From contig CABQAB010000014.1 in the NCBI GenBank assembly GCA_902461985.1, forward strand, positions 1-16,062: a stretch of 16,062 nucleotides of DNA, written 5' to 3'. The stretch comes from an uncultured Bacteroidales bacterium (GTDB taxonomy: Bacteria; Bacteroidota; Bacteroidia; Bacteroidales; UBA932). Below the pieces are notes generated by a model. The model was given only the letters and a program-made list of their open reading frames with translations. It was not told the origin of the DNA and ran no database searches. Positions 1 to 6,769 of this stretch are shown here, one piece after another; within the stretch, counting starts at the first letter, position 1; each line of letters begins with the position of its first letter. A program made the position numbers and the translations under genes.

Positions 1-1021
1 AACTATTTTATCCGCTCTCGGCTGGATAGAAGTTGAATCGGCACCGTTGGCTGCGGATGAACCATAAAGCGCGGCAGCGGCCGCTCCGGTGAGGACTGTC
101 ATGGACTCTATGTCCTCAGGGTTGATGTCGGCGACAGGGTCCATAGATCCGCGGGAATCGAACTCAGTGCCGCCTTCGCGGGCCGAAGTGTACATAGGGA
201 CACCATCGATGACATAAAGCGCGTTAGAGGATTTGGAGATGGATTTCTGTCCCCTCATCACTACTTTTGACGCCCCTCCGACTCCTGAAGAAGATGCGTT
301 GATGACCAGGCCGGCAACCTTTCCGTTAAGAGAATTGACGAAGTTGGCGTCTTTGTTGGAAAGCAGTTCGTCAGCCTTGACCTCCTGGACATTATAGCTC
401 AGGGCTTTCTCGGAACGTTTGATACCGAGTGCCGTAACGACCGTACCTTCCAGGACAGTAGCCTCGTCTTCAAGGGAAAGGTCGAAGACCCTCCTTGTGC
501 CCATAGTGAGTTCTTTAGTCTTGTAGCCAAGACATGAAAACTCGAGCACCACGGGTTTTCCCATCTGGTTTGCAGGAACTTCAAACTCAAAACATCCGTC
601 AAGGTCTGCACTCACTCCGATGATCGTGCCCTTGATCAGCACTGCCGCACCGATAAGGGGCTCACCGTAGATGTCAGTGAGTTTTCCTGATACTTTTGCT
701 GATGTCTCCCGGGAAATATAGATGTAATTTCCCTCGATTCTGTAAGAAATGCCGTACGGAGTGAAAAGTGTCCTGCAGACATTCCCGATTGTTTCGTCAG
801 TCACATCAAGACTGATCTTTGTCTCTTTCGGGTCTACTCCTGTGTTGAAGAAAAGGTACTGGCTCTGGCTCTCAATGCCCTCCAATGCCTTTTCAAGGCT
901 TGCATTGTCTAACTTTAGGGTGATTCTGCTATCCTGGGCGGAAGCATACCCCCCCCCATGAGATGAAACAGAGAATCACAATAACAAGTCTGACATACTG
1001 CAGAAGATTTTTATAATTCAT
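1..1021 (-). CDS. SusC/FecA-like TonB-dependent transducer with STN domain, 5' part, frameshifted in a G9 tract
   Basis: Outer-membrane TonB-dependent receptor that would import a glycan and signal to the adjacent anti-sigma factor; only the N-terminal third is in the window. ATG at 1021 begins a typical signal peptide (MNYKNLLQYVRLVIVILCFI, then SWGG). As given, the G9 run at 949-957 shifts the frame and a TAG at 931-929 ends a 30-residue peptide. With 8 G the reading continues as YASAQDSRITLKL, with a clean ASA/Q cleavage site, and stays open to the window edge. That frame encodes an STN signalling domain (about residues 31-100), a carboxypeptidase-regulatory-like beta domain (about 107-190; GKLTDIYGEPLIGAAVLIKG), a TonB-box-like segment (VVTALGIKRSEKA) and a plug with the SusC signature ALYVIDGVPMY. 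The STN domain is characteristic of FecA-type transducers and is absent from the second SusC here. fecR lies 77 bp upstream. Identity is certain; whether the gene is off, phase-variable or mis-sequenced is not. Confidence 0.88.
949..957 (-). repeat. G9 homopolymer tract in signal-peptide coding region of susC1
   Basis: Nine C on the plus strand (nine G in the coding strand), between codons for ISW and YASAQ. Eight (or eleven) G restore the frame; nine put the STN-SusC out of frame. Such a run is a classic substrate for slipped-strand mispairing. The only other G/C run of this length I found in the window is at the same place in the second SusC gene. Confidence 0.9.
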
Positions 1022-1098
1022 AAATGTGAACGTTATTAGTGATTAGAGTCTGTTCTATTGCATTATATCCAGCGGAACCTCAGATTCCACAGGAGTGG

Positions 1099-2091
1099 TC
1101 AGCGTATATGAATGGTGTCGTAGTCTTTGACAAAATCGAAATCAGCCACTCCCTGCAGCACAGTGAGCGCCGAGACAACTCCGTCGCTGACACGCAGCTT
1201 TCCGTTCAGATATTTCAGCTCAGGCATATCCTTCCTGTCAATGACAATCCTGACCCCGAAAGTCTTTTCGAGCTTGTGCATCAACTCGGCGAAATCCTGT
1301 GTATCTATATTCAGAATACCGTCTTTCCAGCTGATTGCTGAACTTATATTGATATTGTCGAGTTTCAGGGCATTGCCGCTGAGACTGACGGTCTGGTTCG
1401 GTTTCATTATCATTGATTTTCCCATGCCGAGACGGTCGGTGAGTTTGACCGAGCCTTCCACGAGCGAAACGGAAAACAGATTTTCACTCTCGTCTGCATT
1501 GACATTGAACTCCGTTCCCAGGACTTCGATGTCTGATGCAAAAGTGCTGACCACAAAAGGCCTCTCTGCATCGTGCTCAACATCAAAATAGGCCTCTCCA
1601 CTGAGGGTCACCCTCCTCGAATCATCCGCAAAGACATTGGGGTAGCTGATGGAGGCGCCTGAATTGAGGCGGACTGAAGTGCCGTCTCCGAGCGTAAGGT
1701 CTATTCTCTGTCCCGGAGCCGCCGCAATAGTGGTGAGATTGTCGGCAAGAGCATCGATTGCGCTTTGTTTCGCGAAGCGGGATGCCCCGAAGAATATAGC
1801 CACGGCGGCAGCGACATTGCCGAGAATAAGCGCCGAGCGGCGAAGCAGAGTCCTTCTTCGCGCGATTTTCCCGGAAAGTCTCGGCTTGCCCTGGACCATC
1901 TCAAGAGGCGCATTGATAAGATATGTCTCATAAAAATCGAGAAGGTAGCCGAAGCGCTGCTTCTGGGCATCAGTGACATTCCCGGCAAACCATTTTACGA
2001 GGATATCATTCTCCTCATCCGTAGTCTTGCAGGCGAAATAGCGGAGAATGAGGTCGTCTGATACAGTATTATTATGGCAGTTATGTTCCAT
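1099..2091 (-). CDS. FecR-type anti-sigma factor
   Basis: Single-pass inner-membrane anti-sigma regulator that would hold the neighbouring ECF sigma factor and receive the signal from the STN domain of the SusC transducer. From the ATG at 2091 it has 330 residues: a cytoplasmic N-terminal sigma-binding region (about 1-85), a transmembrane segment (about 86-105; ALILGNVAAAVAIFFGAS) after an arginine-rich stretch, the periplasmic FecR domain (about 121-221; TLGDGTSVRLNSGASISYP, then GEAYFDVEHD, then VLGTEFNV) and a C-terminal DUF4974 domain (about 264-330; FAELMHKLEKTFGVRIVID). The same frame extends upstream to a GTG at 2133, but that GTG sits inside the predicted promoter, so the ATG is preferred. 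The order fecR then susC on one strand is usual for this family. The sigma gene is unusual in being divergent rather than upstream on the same strand. Confidence 0.93.
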   Translation of the reverse strand: MEHNCHNNTVSDDLILRYFACKTTDEENDILVKWFAGNVTDAQKQRFGYLLDFYETYLINAPLEMVQGKPRLSGKIARRRTLLRRSALILGNVAAAVAIFFGASRFAKQSAIDALADNLTTIAAAPGQRIDLTLGDGTSVRLNSGASISYPNVFADDSRRVTLSGEAYFDVEHDAERPFVVSTFASDIEVLGTEFNVNADESENLFSVSLVEGSVKLTDRLGMGKSMIMKPNQTVSLSGNALKLDNINISSAISWKDGILNIDTQDFAELMHKLEKTFGVRIVIDRKDMPELKYLNGKLRVSDGVVSALTVLQGVADFDFVKDYDTIHIR

Positions 2092-2124
2092 AGTCTCTGG
2101 ATTTGATGAACATTCTTCATAATA

Positions 2125-2152
2125 AAGAGACACAAGGGTCGGAAATTAGTAG
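2125..2152 (-). promoter_or_regulatory. Predicted ECF-sigma-dependent promoter, copy 1 (upstream of fecR)
   Basis: A 28-bp element that recurs with one mismatch at 9884-9911 upstream of the susCD operon, in the same orientation. On the minus strand it begins CTACTAATTTCCG and ends CCTTGTGTCTCTT. The GTC(TC) near the end resembles an ECF -10 element, and CTACTAAT about 14-16 bp upstream could serve as -35. The fecR ATG lies about 35-40 bp downstream, which fits a short leader. The repeat is seen directly; the promoter role is inferred. Confidence 0.6.
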
Positions 2153-2163
2153 CGGAAATACCA

Positions 2164-2181
2164 TAAATTTGCTAAATTTGC
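2164..2181 (+). promoter_or_regulatory. Tandem -7 boxes of the ECF sigma gene promoter
   Basis: A perfect 9-bp tandem duplication, TAAATTTGC twice, each copy matching the Bacteroidota housekeeping -7 consensus TAnnTTTG. No clear -33 TTTG is seen at the usual spacing. It lies 31-48 bp upstream of the sigma ATG at 2212, with GGAG at 2198-2201 as a possible ribosome binding site. It is back to back with the predicted ECF promoter on the other strand, so the two promoters share about 55 bp. Confidence 0.5.
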
Positions 2182-2211
2182 TTTTCCGGAAAACATTGGA
2201 GACATTCTGTA

Positions 2212-2748
2212 ATGCCTGACAACGCAAAACATACGGTTTCGAGAGAAGATCTGATGTCTTTGGCATTGGAAAAGGAGCGTTATGTAAAGTTGGCGCAGAT
2301 CTATGTCCGGGATCAAAGTGACGCGGAGGACATTTTCCATGATTGCCTGCTTTATATTTACGACAGAATGGACAGGCTCATGGTTTCCGACCTCAAGTCC
2401 TATTTCAGCATTACCGTCAAGAACCGCTGTCTGCGCCATCTCAAGGAAAAAAGCAGAAAAGCCCCGGTAGACAACACGGAACTTGGCGGGTATCTCGTCT
2501 CGCGCCTGGAAGAAAACAACGAGGGCAGGCTTGCCTGCGGAGCCGACTTTCCGGCATTGTTCAGACACTGCGCCAAAAGGCTGCCGCAGCTGACCATGGA
2601 CGTTTTCGAGGCCAAGAGGCTGGAACACCTGTCCTACAAGGAAATCAGCAAGATTTTCGGCATCACTGAAAACCGCATCAATTTCGAAATCAAAAGAGCC
2701 CTGAAAGTGTTCCGCGAAGAATTCCGGGAGTACGGTCTGGATTTCTGA
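2212..2748 (+). CDS. RNA polymerase ECF-type sigma factor
   Basis: A 178-residue ECF (FecI-like, Bacteroidota-type) sigma factor. Region 2 is visible at about residues 22-80, including DQSDAEDIFHDCLLYIYDR, then SYFSITVKNRCLRHLKEKSRK. Region 4 with its helix-turn-helix is at about 124-170 (LPQLTMDVFEAKRLEHLSYK, then EISKIFGITENRINFEIKRA). It would direct RNA polymerase to the fecR-susC1 genes and probably the susCD-GH18 operon, under control of the divergent FecR. The ATG at 2212 is preceded by GGAG 10 bp upstream and by two housekeeping -7 boxes, so its own transcription may not depend on itself. It is the only plus-strand gene supported in this window and converges with the operon end at 2869. 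Confidence 0.93.
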   Translation: MPDNAKHTVSREDLMSLALEKERYVKLAQIYVRDQSDAEDIFHDCLLYIYDRMDRLMVSDLKSYFSITVKNRCLRHLKEKSRKAPVDNTELGGYLVSRLEENNEGRLACGADFPALFRHCAKRLPQLTMDVFEAKRLEHLSYKEISKIFGITENRINFEIKRALKVFREEFREYGLDF

Positions 2749-2814
2749 ACTGCGATTCCACCTTGCCATGCTCCGGATAAAACTTGCACTTTACTGATTC
2801 CCAAACAAGTTAAA

Positions 2815-2843
2815 GGGGCTGCGCCGGAATCCGGCACAGCCCC
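2815..2843. terminator. Strong hairpin terminator between convergent genes
   Basis: Arms at 2815-2827 and 2831-2843 form a 13-bp, very GC-rich stem (one G-T pair) with a 3-nt loop. It lies between the sigma stop (2748) and the stop of the minus-strand glycan-binding lipoprotein gene (2869). On the minus strand it is followed by TTTAACTTGTTT; on the plus strand no U-run follows. It most likely ends the susCD operon transcript and may also block readthrough from the sigma gene. Confidence 0.75.
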
Positions 2844-2868
2844 TGAATGTTCAAAGATTATACTGCTG

Positions 2869-4041
2869 TTATTGAAGGACCGTCTTGAAATTCACGTTCT
2901 CAAGAACGGTATTGACATACTCGCTTCCTGCAGTAGCATCGTGTCCGTTTCCGGAAGCGTCCCTGAAGGTGTAGCTGCCGTCCTCGTTCGGAGCGTCATC
3001 CATAGGCCAGAATGCTATGAGATCCGGGCTCTTCGCATTGATAGGAAGATACATATAGTCCTTTATCTCCTTCTGTGTCCTTGCAATCTTCCAGAAGCGC
3101 ACCTGGCTCATGGCACATTTATCCACGAAGTACCCTCCGCCAGCTCCGAAGAATTCCATGCCGTCGATATAGGTCACCCCCGCAGCAGGGTAGGTAACAC
3201 CGCCTTCAGCAGTCTTCTCGCCGTTGAGGTAAATCGTAGCTTTCGATTCAGCCTTGCTGCAGACAATCGCCACATGGTACCAGTTGCCGGCTACCAGATC
3301 CTTTGCGGTGGAGATGTCGTTGTTCTGGAGGATTTTGGCCTGCAGATAGTTCCACGGCGCATTGGCATCTCCGAACCTGACATAGATTTCGCATCCCTTG
3401 GAATTGTTGCCGCTCGTGAATATGGCCTGGTTGTTCCTGTTATAGCCATCCATCCTTGTCCATGCTTCAATAGTCCAGTCTTCGGTCTCCACTCCCCACG
3501 CGGACTCAGGCTGGGCCTTGAAGCCTGCATTCTCATAATATGACTCCTGGAACACAGGGACATTTGTAATGATAGGCGCGGCAAAGATATAGATGTACTT
3601 GTTCACCGAATTGGAAATCAGTATGTCGGCATTGTCAGCATCAGCCACACGGACTGCAAGTGCATACGTGGCATCACTTCCGAGTGTGGTCTCGATGTGG
3701 GCGAGGTAAACCGCGCTCACTTCGCCGGCAGGAATTACGACTGAAGCATCTGTCGGCAGGTCTTCCACCGGGATATGCACATATTCGGTCCCGTTGTTCT
3801 TGTTGTAAGTCTCAAGGATTGCCGGGTCAAACACGAGATTGACCTTTAAATCCTCGCTTGCTTTCTGGGCGATACGGACGGTGACCGGAATGTCAAAAAC
3901 GTTTCCGTCAACCTCCATCGTCGCTGATTCCCCCTGTTCTGCGTCAGGCAGGTACAGAATATTGTCAACCACGCCGTAATCGGCATTGTTACATGCCGCC
4001 ACAGAGAGAACTGCGGTCAATATGTATAAAATACGTTTCAT
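2869..4041 (-). CDS. Surface glycan-binding lipoprotein, DUF1735 + LamG-like domain
   Basis: A 390-residue predicted surface lipoprotein. The signal peptide ends in a lipobox with Cys17 (LSVAAC). The N-terminal half (about 26-153) is a DUF1735/BT_3987-like immunoglobulin-type domain (TYNKNNGTEYVHIPVEDLP, then VVIPAGEVSA). The C-terminal part (about 160-390) is a laminin G/concanavalin-like domain (WTIEAWTRMDGYNRNNQAIF, then WYHVAIVCS, IYLNGEK, QVRFWKIARTQKEIKDYM). It starts 2 bp after the GH18 stop codon, so the two are translationally coupled. In related Bacteroides N-glycan loci a lipoprotein of this architecture serves as a surface glycan-binding protein beside the GH18 enzyme. No catalytic motif is seen. 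Ligand binding is inferred from architecture and neighbours. It is the last gene of the operon, followed by a terminator. Confidence 0.85.
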   Translation of the reverse strand: MKRILYILTAVLSVAACNNADYGVVDNILYLPDAEQGESATMEVDGNVFDIPVTVRIAQKASEDLKVNLVFDPAILETYNKNNGTEYVHIPVEDLPTDASVVIPAGEVSAVYLAHIETTLGSDATYALAVRVADADNADILISNSVNKYIYIFAAPIITNVPVFQESYYENAGFKAQPESAWGVETEDWTIEAWTRMDGYNRNNQAIFTSGNNSKGCEIYVRFGDANAPWNYLQAKILQNNDISTAKDLVAGNWYHVAIVCSKAESKATIYLNGEKTAEGGVTYPAAGVTYIDGMEFFGAGGGYFVDKCAMSQVRFWKIARTQKEIKDYMYLPINAKSPDLIAFWPMDDAPNEDGSYTFRDASGNGHDATAGSEYVNTVLENVNFKTVLQ

Positions 4042-4043
4042 AA

Positions 4044-5219
4044 TTACTCTTCTTTGTTGTTTTGACGATCTCTCCAGATGCTGTAAATGTTAGTAATCAT
4101 CTGAGGAAGGAAATTGTAACTCTGTTTGCCTCTGTCGTAGTCGAAGCCCACACGGTAAAGTCCGCATCCTCCTATCTGCTGGTCTGCGGCATCATGGATA
4201 TATTGGGACTGTACGAGACAGCCGCCGCCTGTGCTGGCGTTAGACTCGAAGTCCTCTGCGAGGATTATCCTCTTAACGACTTCTGCATCGGAAATTTCAT
4301 CTGTAGAGAACTCTTTGATTTCATCAATGGCACCCTTGACACGGTTCCGGCAATCTTCCTTTGTCGTAGCATGGTAAGCCTGAAGAATGAAATAGTCGAA
4401 ATACCTGGTCTCCATACCGCACATCCTGTACCAGCCAATGGCACCGTCGATGAGGAAAAGAAGCCTTCTCTCCGGCATAGGACGGCCGCCACGGTCGCGT
4501 GTAGGGTCCATGGCATATCTGCCGAACCAGTAGGACATCTCCTCTACAAAGATCTGGCACTGTGTCTCGTTGTACCAGAGCTGAGCATCGTATGCATCAC
4601 CCATGCCGAAGCCCGGCTCGAAGTCCCAGTCGTAGCCATCGTAACCGGTCTCGATACAGGCATGGTACAAATCCTCGGCATACTGCCTGAGATAAGGTCT
4701 TACTTCCTCCTCATTTGTATTGTATGCCTCTTTAGCGTAGTACCTGTAATTGCCGTTCTCGTCATACCAGTGAGGATAACGGCTGCGTGGCATACCTTCA
4801 CCAGGGAAACGTGAGAACATGGTATACACGAGTTTAGTCCCCTTCACTCTCTGAAGGATATCCATATCGTATTTCCTGCTCTCGGAAAGGTCGAATTTGG
4901 TGGTGTCGGCACCGTGCAGGCCCCAGTTAGAGGCGATTGTCACGGAATCAGGAAGGGCCCTGAGACTTTCGGAACCGGTGTTGGATGCGCCGCTCCAGCT
5001 GTCGAACCAGACGAATACCTGCGGCAGTTCCGGAGTCTCTTTCCACTTGCGGAGTGAAGCGAAATACTCCTGGTCAGCAGGAGACTGGATATTCTCGTTG
5101 TAATGCCTGTCCTCATCTCCGAAGACCGGTTCCGGGGTCACCCAGTCGCTGCAGGCGGTCAGAGCTGCGAATGACAGGCCCAGACCTATAGTTTTCAATA
5201 TATTGCTTTTCATTTCCAT
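4044..5219 (-). CDS. GH18 endo-beta-N-acetylglucosaminidase-type lipoprotein
   Basis: A 391-residue glycoside hydrolase family 18 lipoprotein. A lipobox with Cys23 (AALTAC) follows the signal peptide. The catalytic DxxDxDxE motif is intact at residues 193-200 (DGYDWDFE), with Glu200 as predicted acid/base and Asp198 as the residue orienting the substrate N-acetyl group. Other barrel strands are visible at 66-71 (QVFVWF), 128-133 (KLVYTM) and FDYFILQAYHA. The size and the surface-lipoprotein form match the endo-beta-N-acetylglucosaminidases that release N-glycans by cutting the GlcNAc-GlcNAc core in Bacteroides, rather than secreted chitinases, which usually carry chitin-binding domains. It begins 8 bp after the susD stop and ends 2 bp before the glycan-binding lipoprotein. 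Which N-glycan class (high-mannose or complex) is cut cannot be read from the sequence. The longer start (MEMKSN) and the second ATG at 5213 are both possible. Confidence 0.88.
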   Translation of the reverse strand: MEMKSNILKTIGLGLSFAALTACSDWVTPEPVFGDEDRHYNENIQSPADQEYFASLRKWKETPELPQVFVWFDSWSGASNTGSESLRALPDSVTIASNWGLHGADTTKFDLSESRKYDMDILQRVKGTKLVYTMFSRFPGEGMPRSRYPHWYDENGNYRYYAKEAYNTNEEEVRPYLRQYAEDLYHACIETGYDGYDWDFEPGFGMGDAYDAQLWYNETQCQIFVEEMSYWFGRYAMDPTRDRGGRPMPERRLLFLIDGAIGWYRMCGMETRYFDYFILQAYHATTKEDCRNRVKGAIDEIKEFSTDEISDAEVVKRIILAEDFESNASTGGGCLVQSQYIHDAADQQIGGCGLYRVGFDYDRGKQSYNFLPQMITNIYSIWRDRQNNKEE

Positions 5220-5227
5220 ACTTTTAA

Positions 5228-6745
5228 TCAGTCTTTTTTGGCCCAGTCAAGATCCTTTCCGAATGAATCCTCTCCTCCGAACCATGTGTCAATGGCTTTC
5301 TGCCAGTTGGCAGGGTTGTTATACCTCTCGCTGTCAGGATACTTCAGCCTTCTCATCATACGGGTGGCGTTGACTTCCGTTCCGGCGAGGTGCTGGGTGG
5401 TAATCATCGCAGGATAGCCCGTACGGCGGAAATCACACCATGATTCAAGTCCCATCGGATACAATGCAATGTATTTCTGGGTCAGAATCTTCTGAAGCTT
5501 GGTCTCCAAATCATCACTGGCATCCATTGAGACGGCCGGTGCCTCAAGAGTGGCGTTGTCGCACAAAACATCATTATAATTGAACGTTCCTCCCGGCTGG
5601 TCCATATAGTTCGACAAAGCCGCACCCCACTGGTCATGGGAAATCCTGATTCCGGCATTGTAATAGGAAACCGCATCGCCTGAAATCAGACCACGTGCAG
5701 CCGCTTCCGCCATAAGGAAATATGACTCAGCCGCATAATATACGGGGAGTGGAGAAGTCTGCGTAAGCTTAGGAGTCGAGAACGGCGGCTTCTGACCGGG
5801 ATAATACCCGAGACGCATTCCTGCGAAATCGCCCCAGTCGTCCTTGTTGAAATAATACTGACGGCGGAGATCGTAATAGCCGTTCATATAAGTCGTGATA
5901 GTTGCATTGACCACGAGGTCACCCCAGCTTATAGCAGCCTTATAGACAGGATTGTCGTTCGTAGGCAACATTCCGTTGTCATTGTTTTCGAGTATCATGC
6001 CGTTAGCCATTGCCTCCGCCATGGCAGTCTTTGCAAAGTCCTCGTCCATGGAACTCATTCTGAGAGCAAGCCTGAATTTCACTGAATTGGCGAATTTGCG
6101 CCATTTCGCGAAATCTCCATGATACATGATGTCATAGTCAGCAAGCGCCTCGGAAGTACCCGAATAGCCTTCGAGAGAAGTGATGGCTTTCGAAAGGTCG
6201 TCTATGAATCTCGGATAAAGCTCTGCCAGACCGTCATATTCGACCTCGAACTCACCGCCGCCGATCTTTGAATAAGGAATAGGGCCGTAAGTATCCGCAA
6301 CCTTGTGCATTATCGCGACTCTGAGAACCTGGGAAATCAATGCGACAGGGCCTTCTCCGTTCGTTTCTTCCACAACTTTGAAATAGTTGGAATAGAAAGC
6401 TGAAACCTTGTCGATATAAGGGCTCTGGTACATTGAGTTCTGAGGATTGAAGCTGGCAACCTGATGGTCAGCTCCGCCGTGGTTTGAGAACGGGTTGGGT
6501 GCTGCATAATAGCCGCCGAGCTGGCCATAGACAAGCTGGTCAGTCATCTGTGAGTTGTTCTCCTGCTGAGGCTGGAGAAGATAGATCATTGCAGGAAGCA
6601 ACGTACCAACTCTTTCCACTGAGTTCATATCCTCCGGATTGAGGTCTGAAGGATGTGTGTTAAGTTTCTCGAAGTTTTTCGTACAGGCAACTGTGAAAAG
6701 TGAACCTGCAGCAACGACAGCGAGAATTTTTGTTATATTTTTCAT
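5228..6745 (-). CDS. SusD/RagB-family glycan-binding lipoprotein
   Basis: Outer-membrane lipoprotein that lids the partner SusC and captures the glycan. The ATG at 6745 (MKNITKILAVVAAGSL) gives a compact lipoprotein signal peptide with lipobox TVAC; an in-frame ATG four codons earlier (6757) is also possible. Features of the SusD-like superfamily (PF12771-like branch) include the post-lipobox TKNFEKLNTHPSDLNPEDM, HKVADTYGPIPYSKI, KWRKFANSVKFRLALRMSS, YFLMAEAAARG and IALYPMGLESWCDFRRTGYP. Length is about 505 residues, normal for the family. It directly follows its susC (stop at 6770) and precedes the GH18 gene in one operon. Confidence 0.95.
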   Translation of the reverse strand: MKNITKILAVVAAGSLFTVACTKNFEKLNTHPSDLNPEDMNSVERVGTLLPAMIYLLQPQQENNSQMTDQLVYGQLGGYYAAPNPFSNHGGADHQVASFNPQNSMYQSPYIDKVSAFYSNYFKVVEETNGEGPVALISQVLRVAIMHKVADTYGPIPYSKIGGGEFEVEYDGLAELYPRFIDDLSKAITSLEGYSGTSEALADYDIMYHGDFAKWRKFANSVKFRLALRMSSMDEDFAKTAMAEAMANGMILENNDNGMLPTNDNPVYKAAISWGDLVVNATITTYMNGYYDLRRQYYFNKDDWGDFAGMRLGYYPGQKPPFSTPKLTQTSPLPVYYAAESYFLMAEAAARGLISGDAVSYYNAGIRISHDQWGAALSNYMDQPGGTFNYNDVLCDNATLEAPAVSMDASDDLETKLQKILTQKYIALYPMGLESWCDFRRTGYPAMITTQHLAGTEVNATRMMRRLKYPDSERYNNPANWQKAIDTWFGGEDSFGKDLDWAKKD

Positions 6746-6769
6746 GATTGAATACATGTCGCCACAGTT

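Noticed and set aside
1127..1591. Plus-strand open frame (154 codons) opposite fecR
   Set aside because: Antisense to the FecR and DUF4974 domains; Ser/Thr-rich shadow without known features.
2092..2133. GTG-initiated 14-residue N-terminal extension of FecR
   Set aside because: The GTG lies inside the repeated 28-bp putative promoter, so it would be at or upstream of the transcription start; the ATG at 2091 fits better.
2146..2769. Minus-strand open frame (207 codons) over the sigma gene
   Set aside because: The plus strand encodes clear ECF regions 2 and 4; the minus frame has no domain and runs through the promoter region.
2872..3543. Plus-strand open frame (223 codons) opposite the DUF1735/LamG lipoprotein gene
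   Set aside because: Antisense shadow beyond the terminator; no family resemblance.
4062..4814. Plus-strand open frame (250 codons) opposite the GH18 gene
   Set aside because: Antisense to the intact GH18 coding region, with no domain or ribosome binding site.
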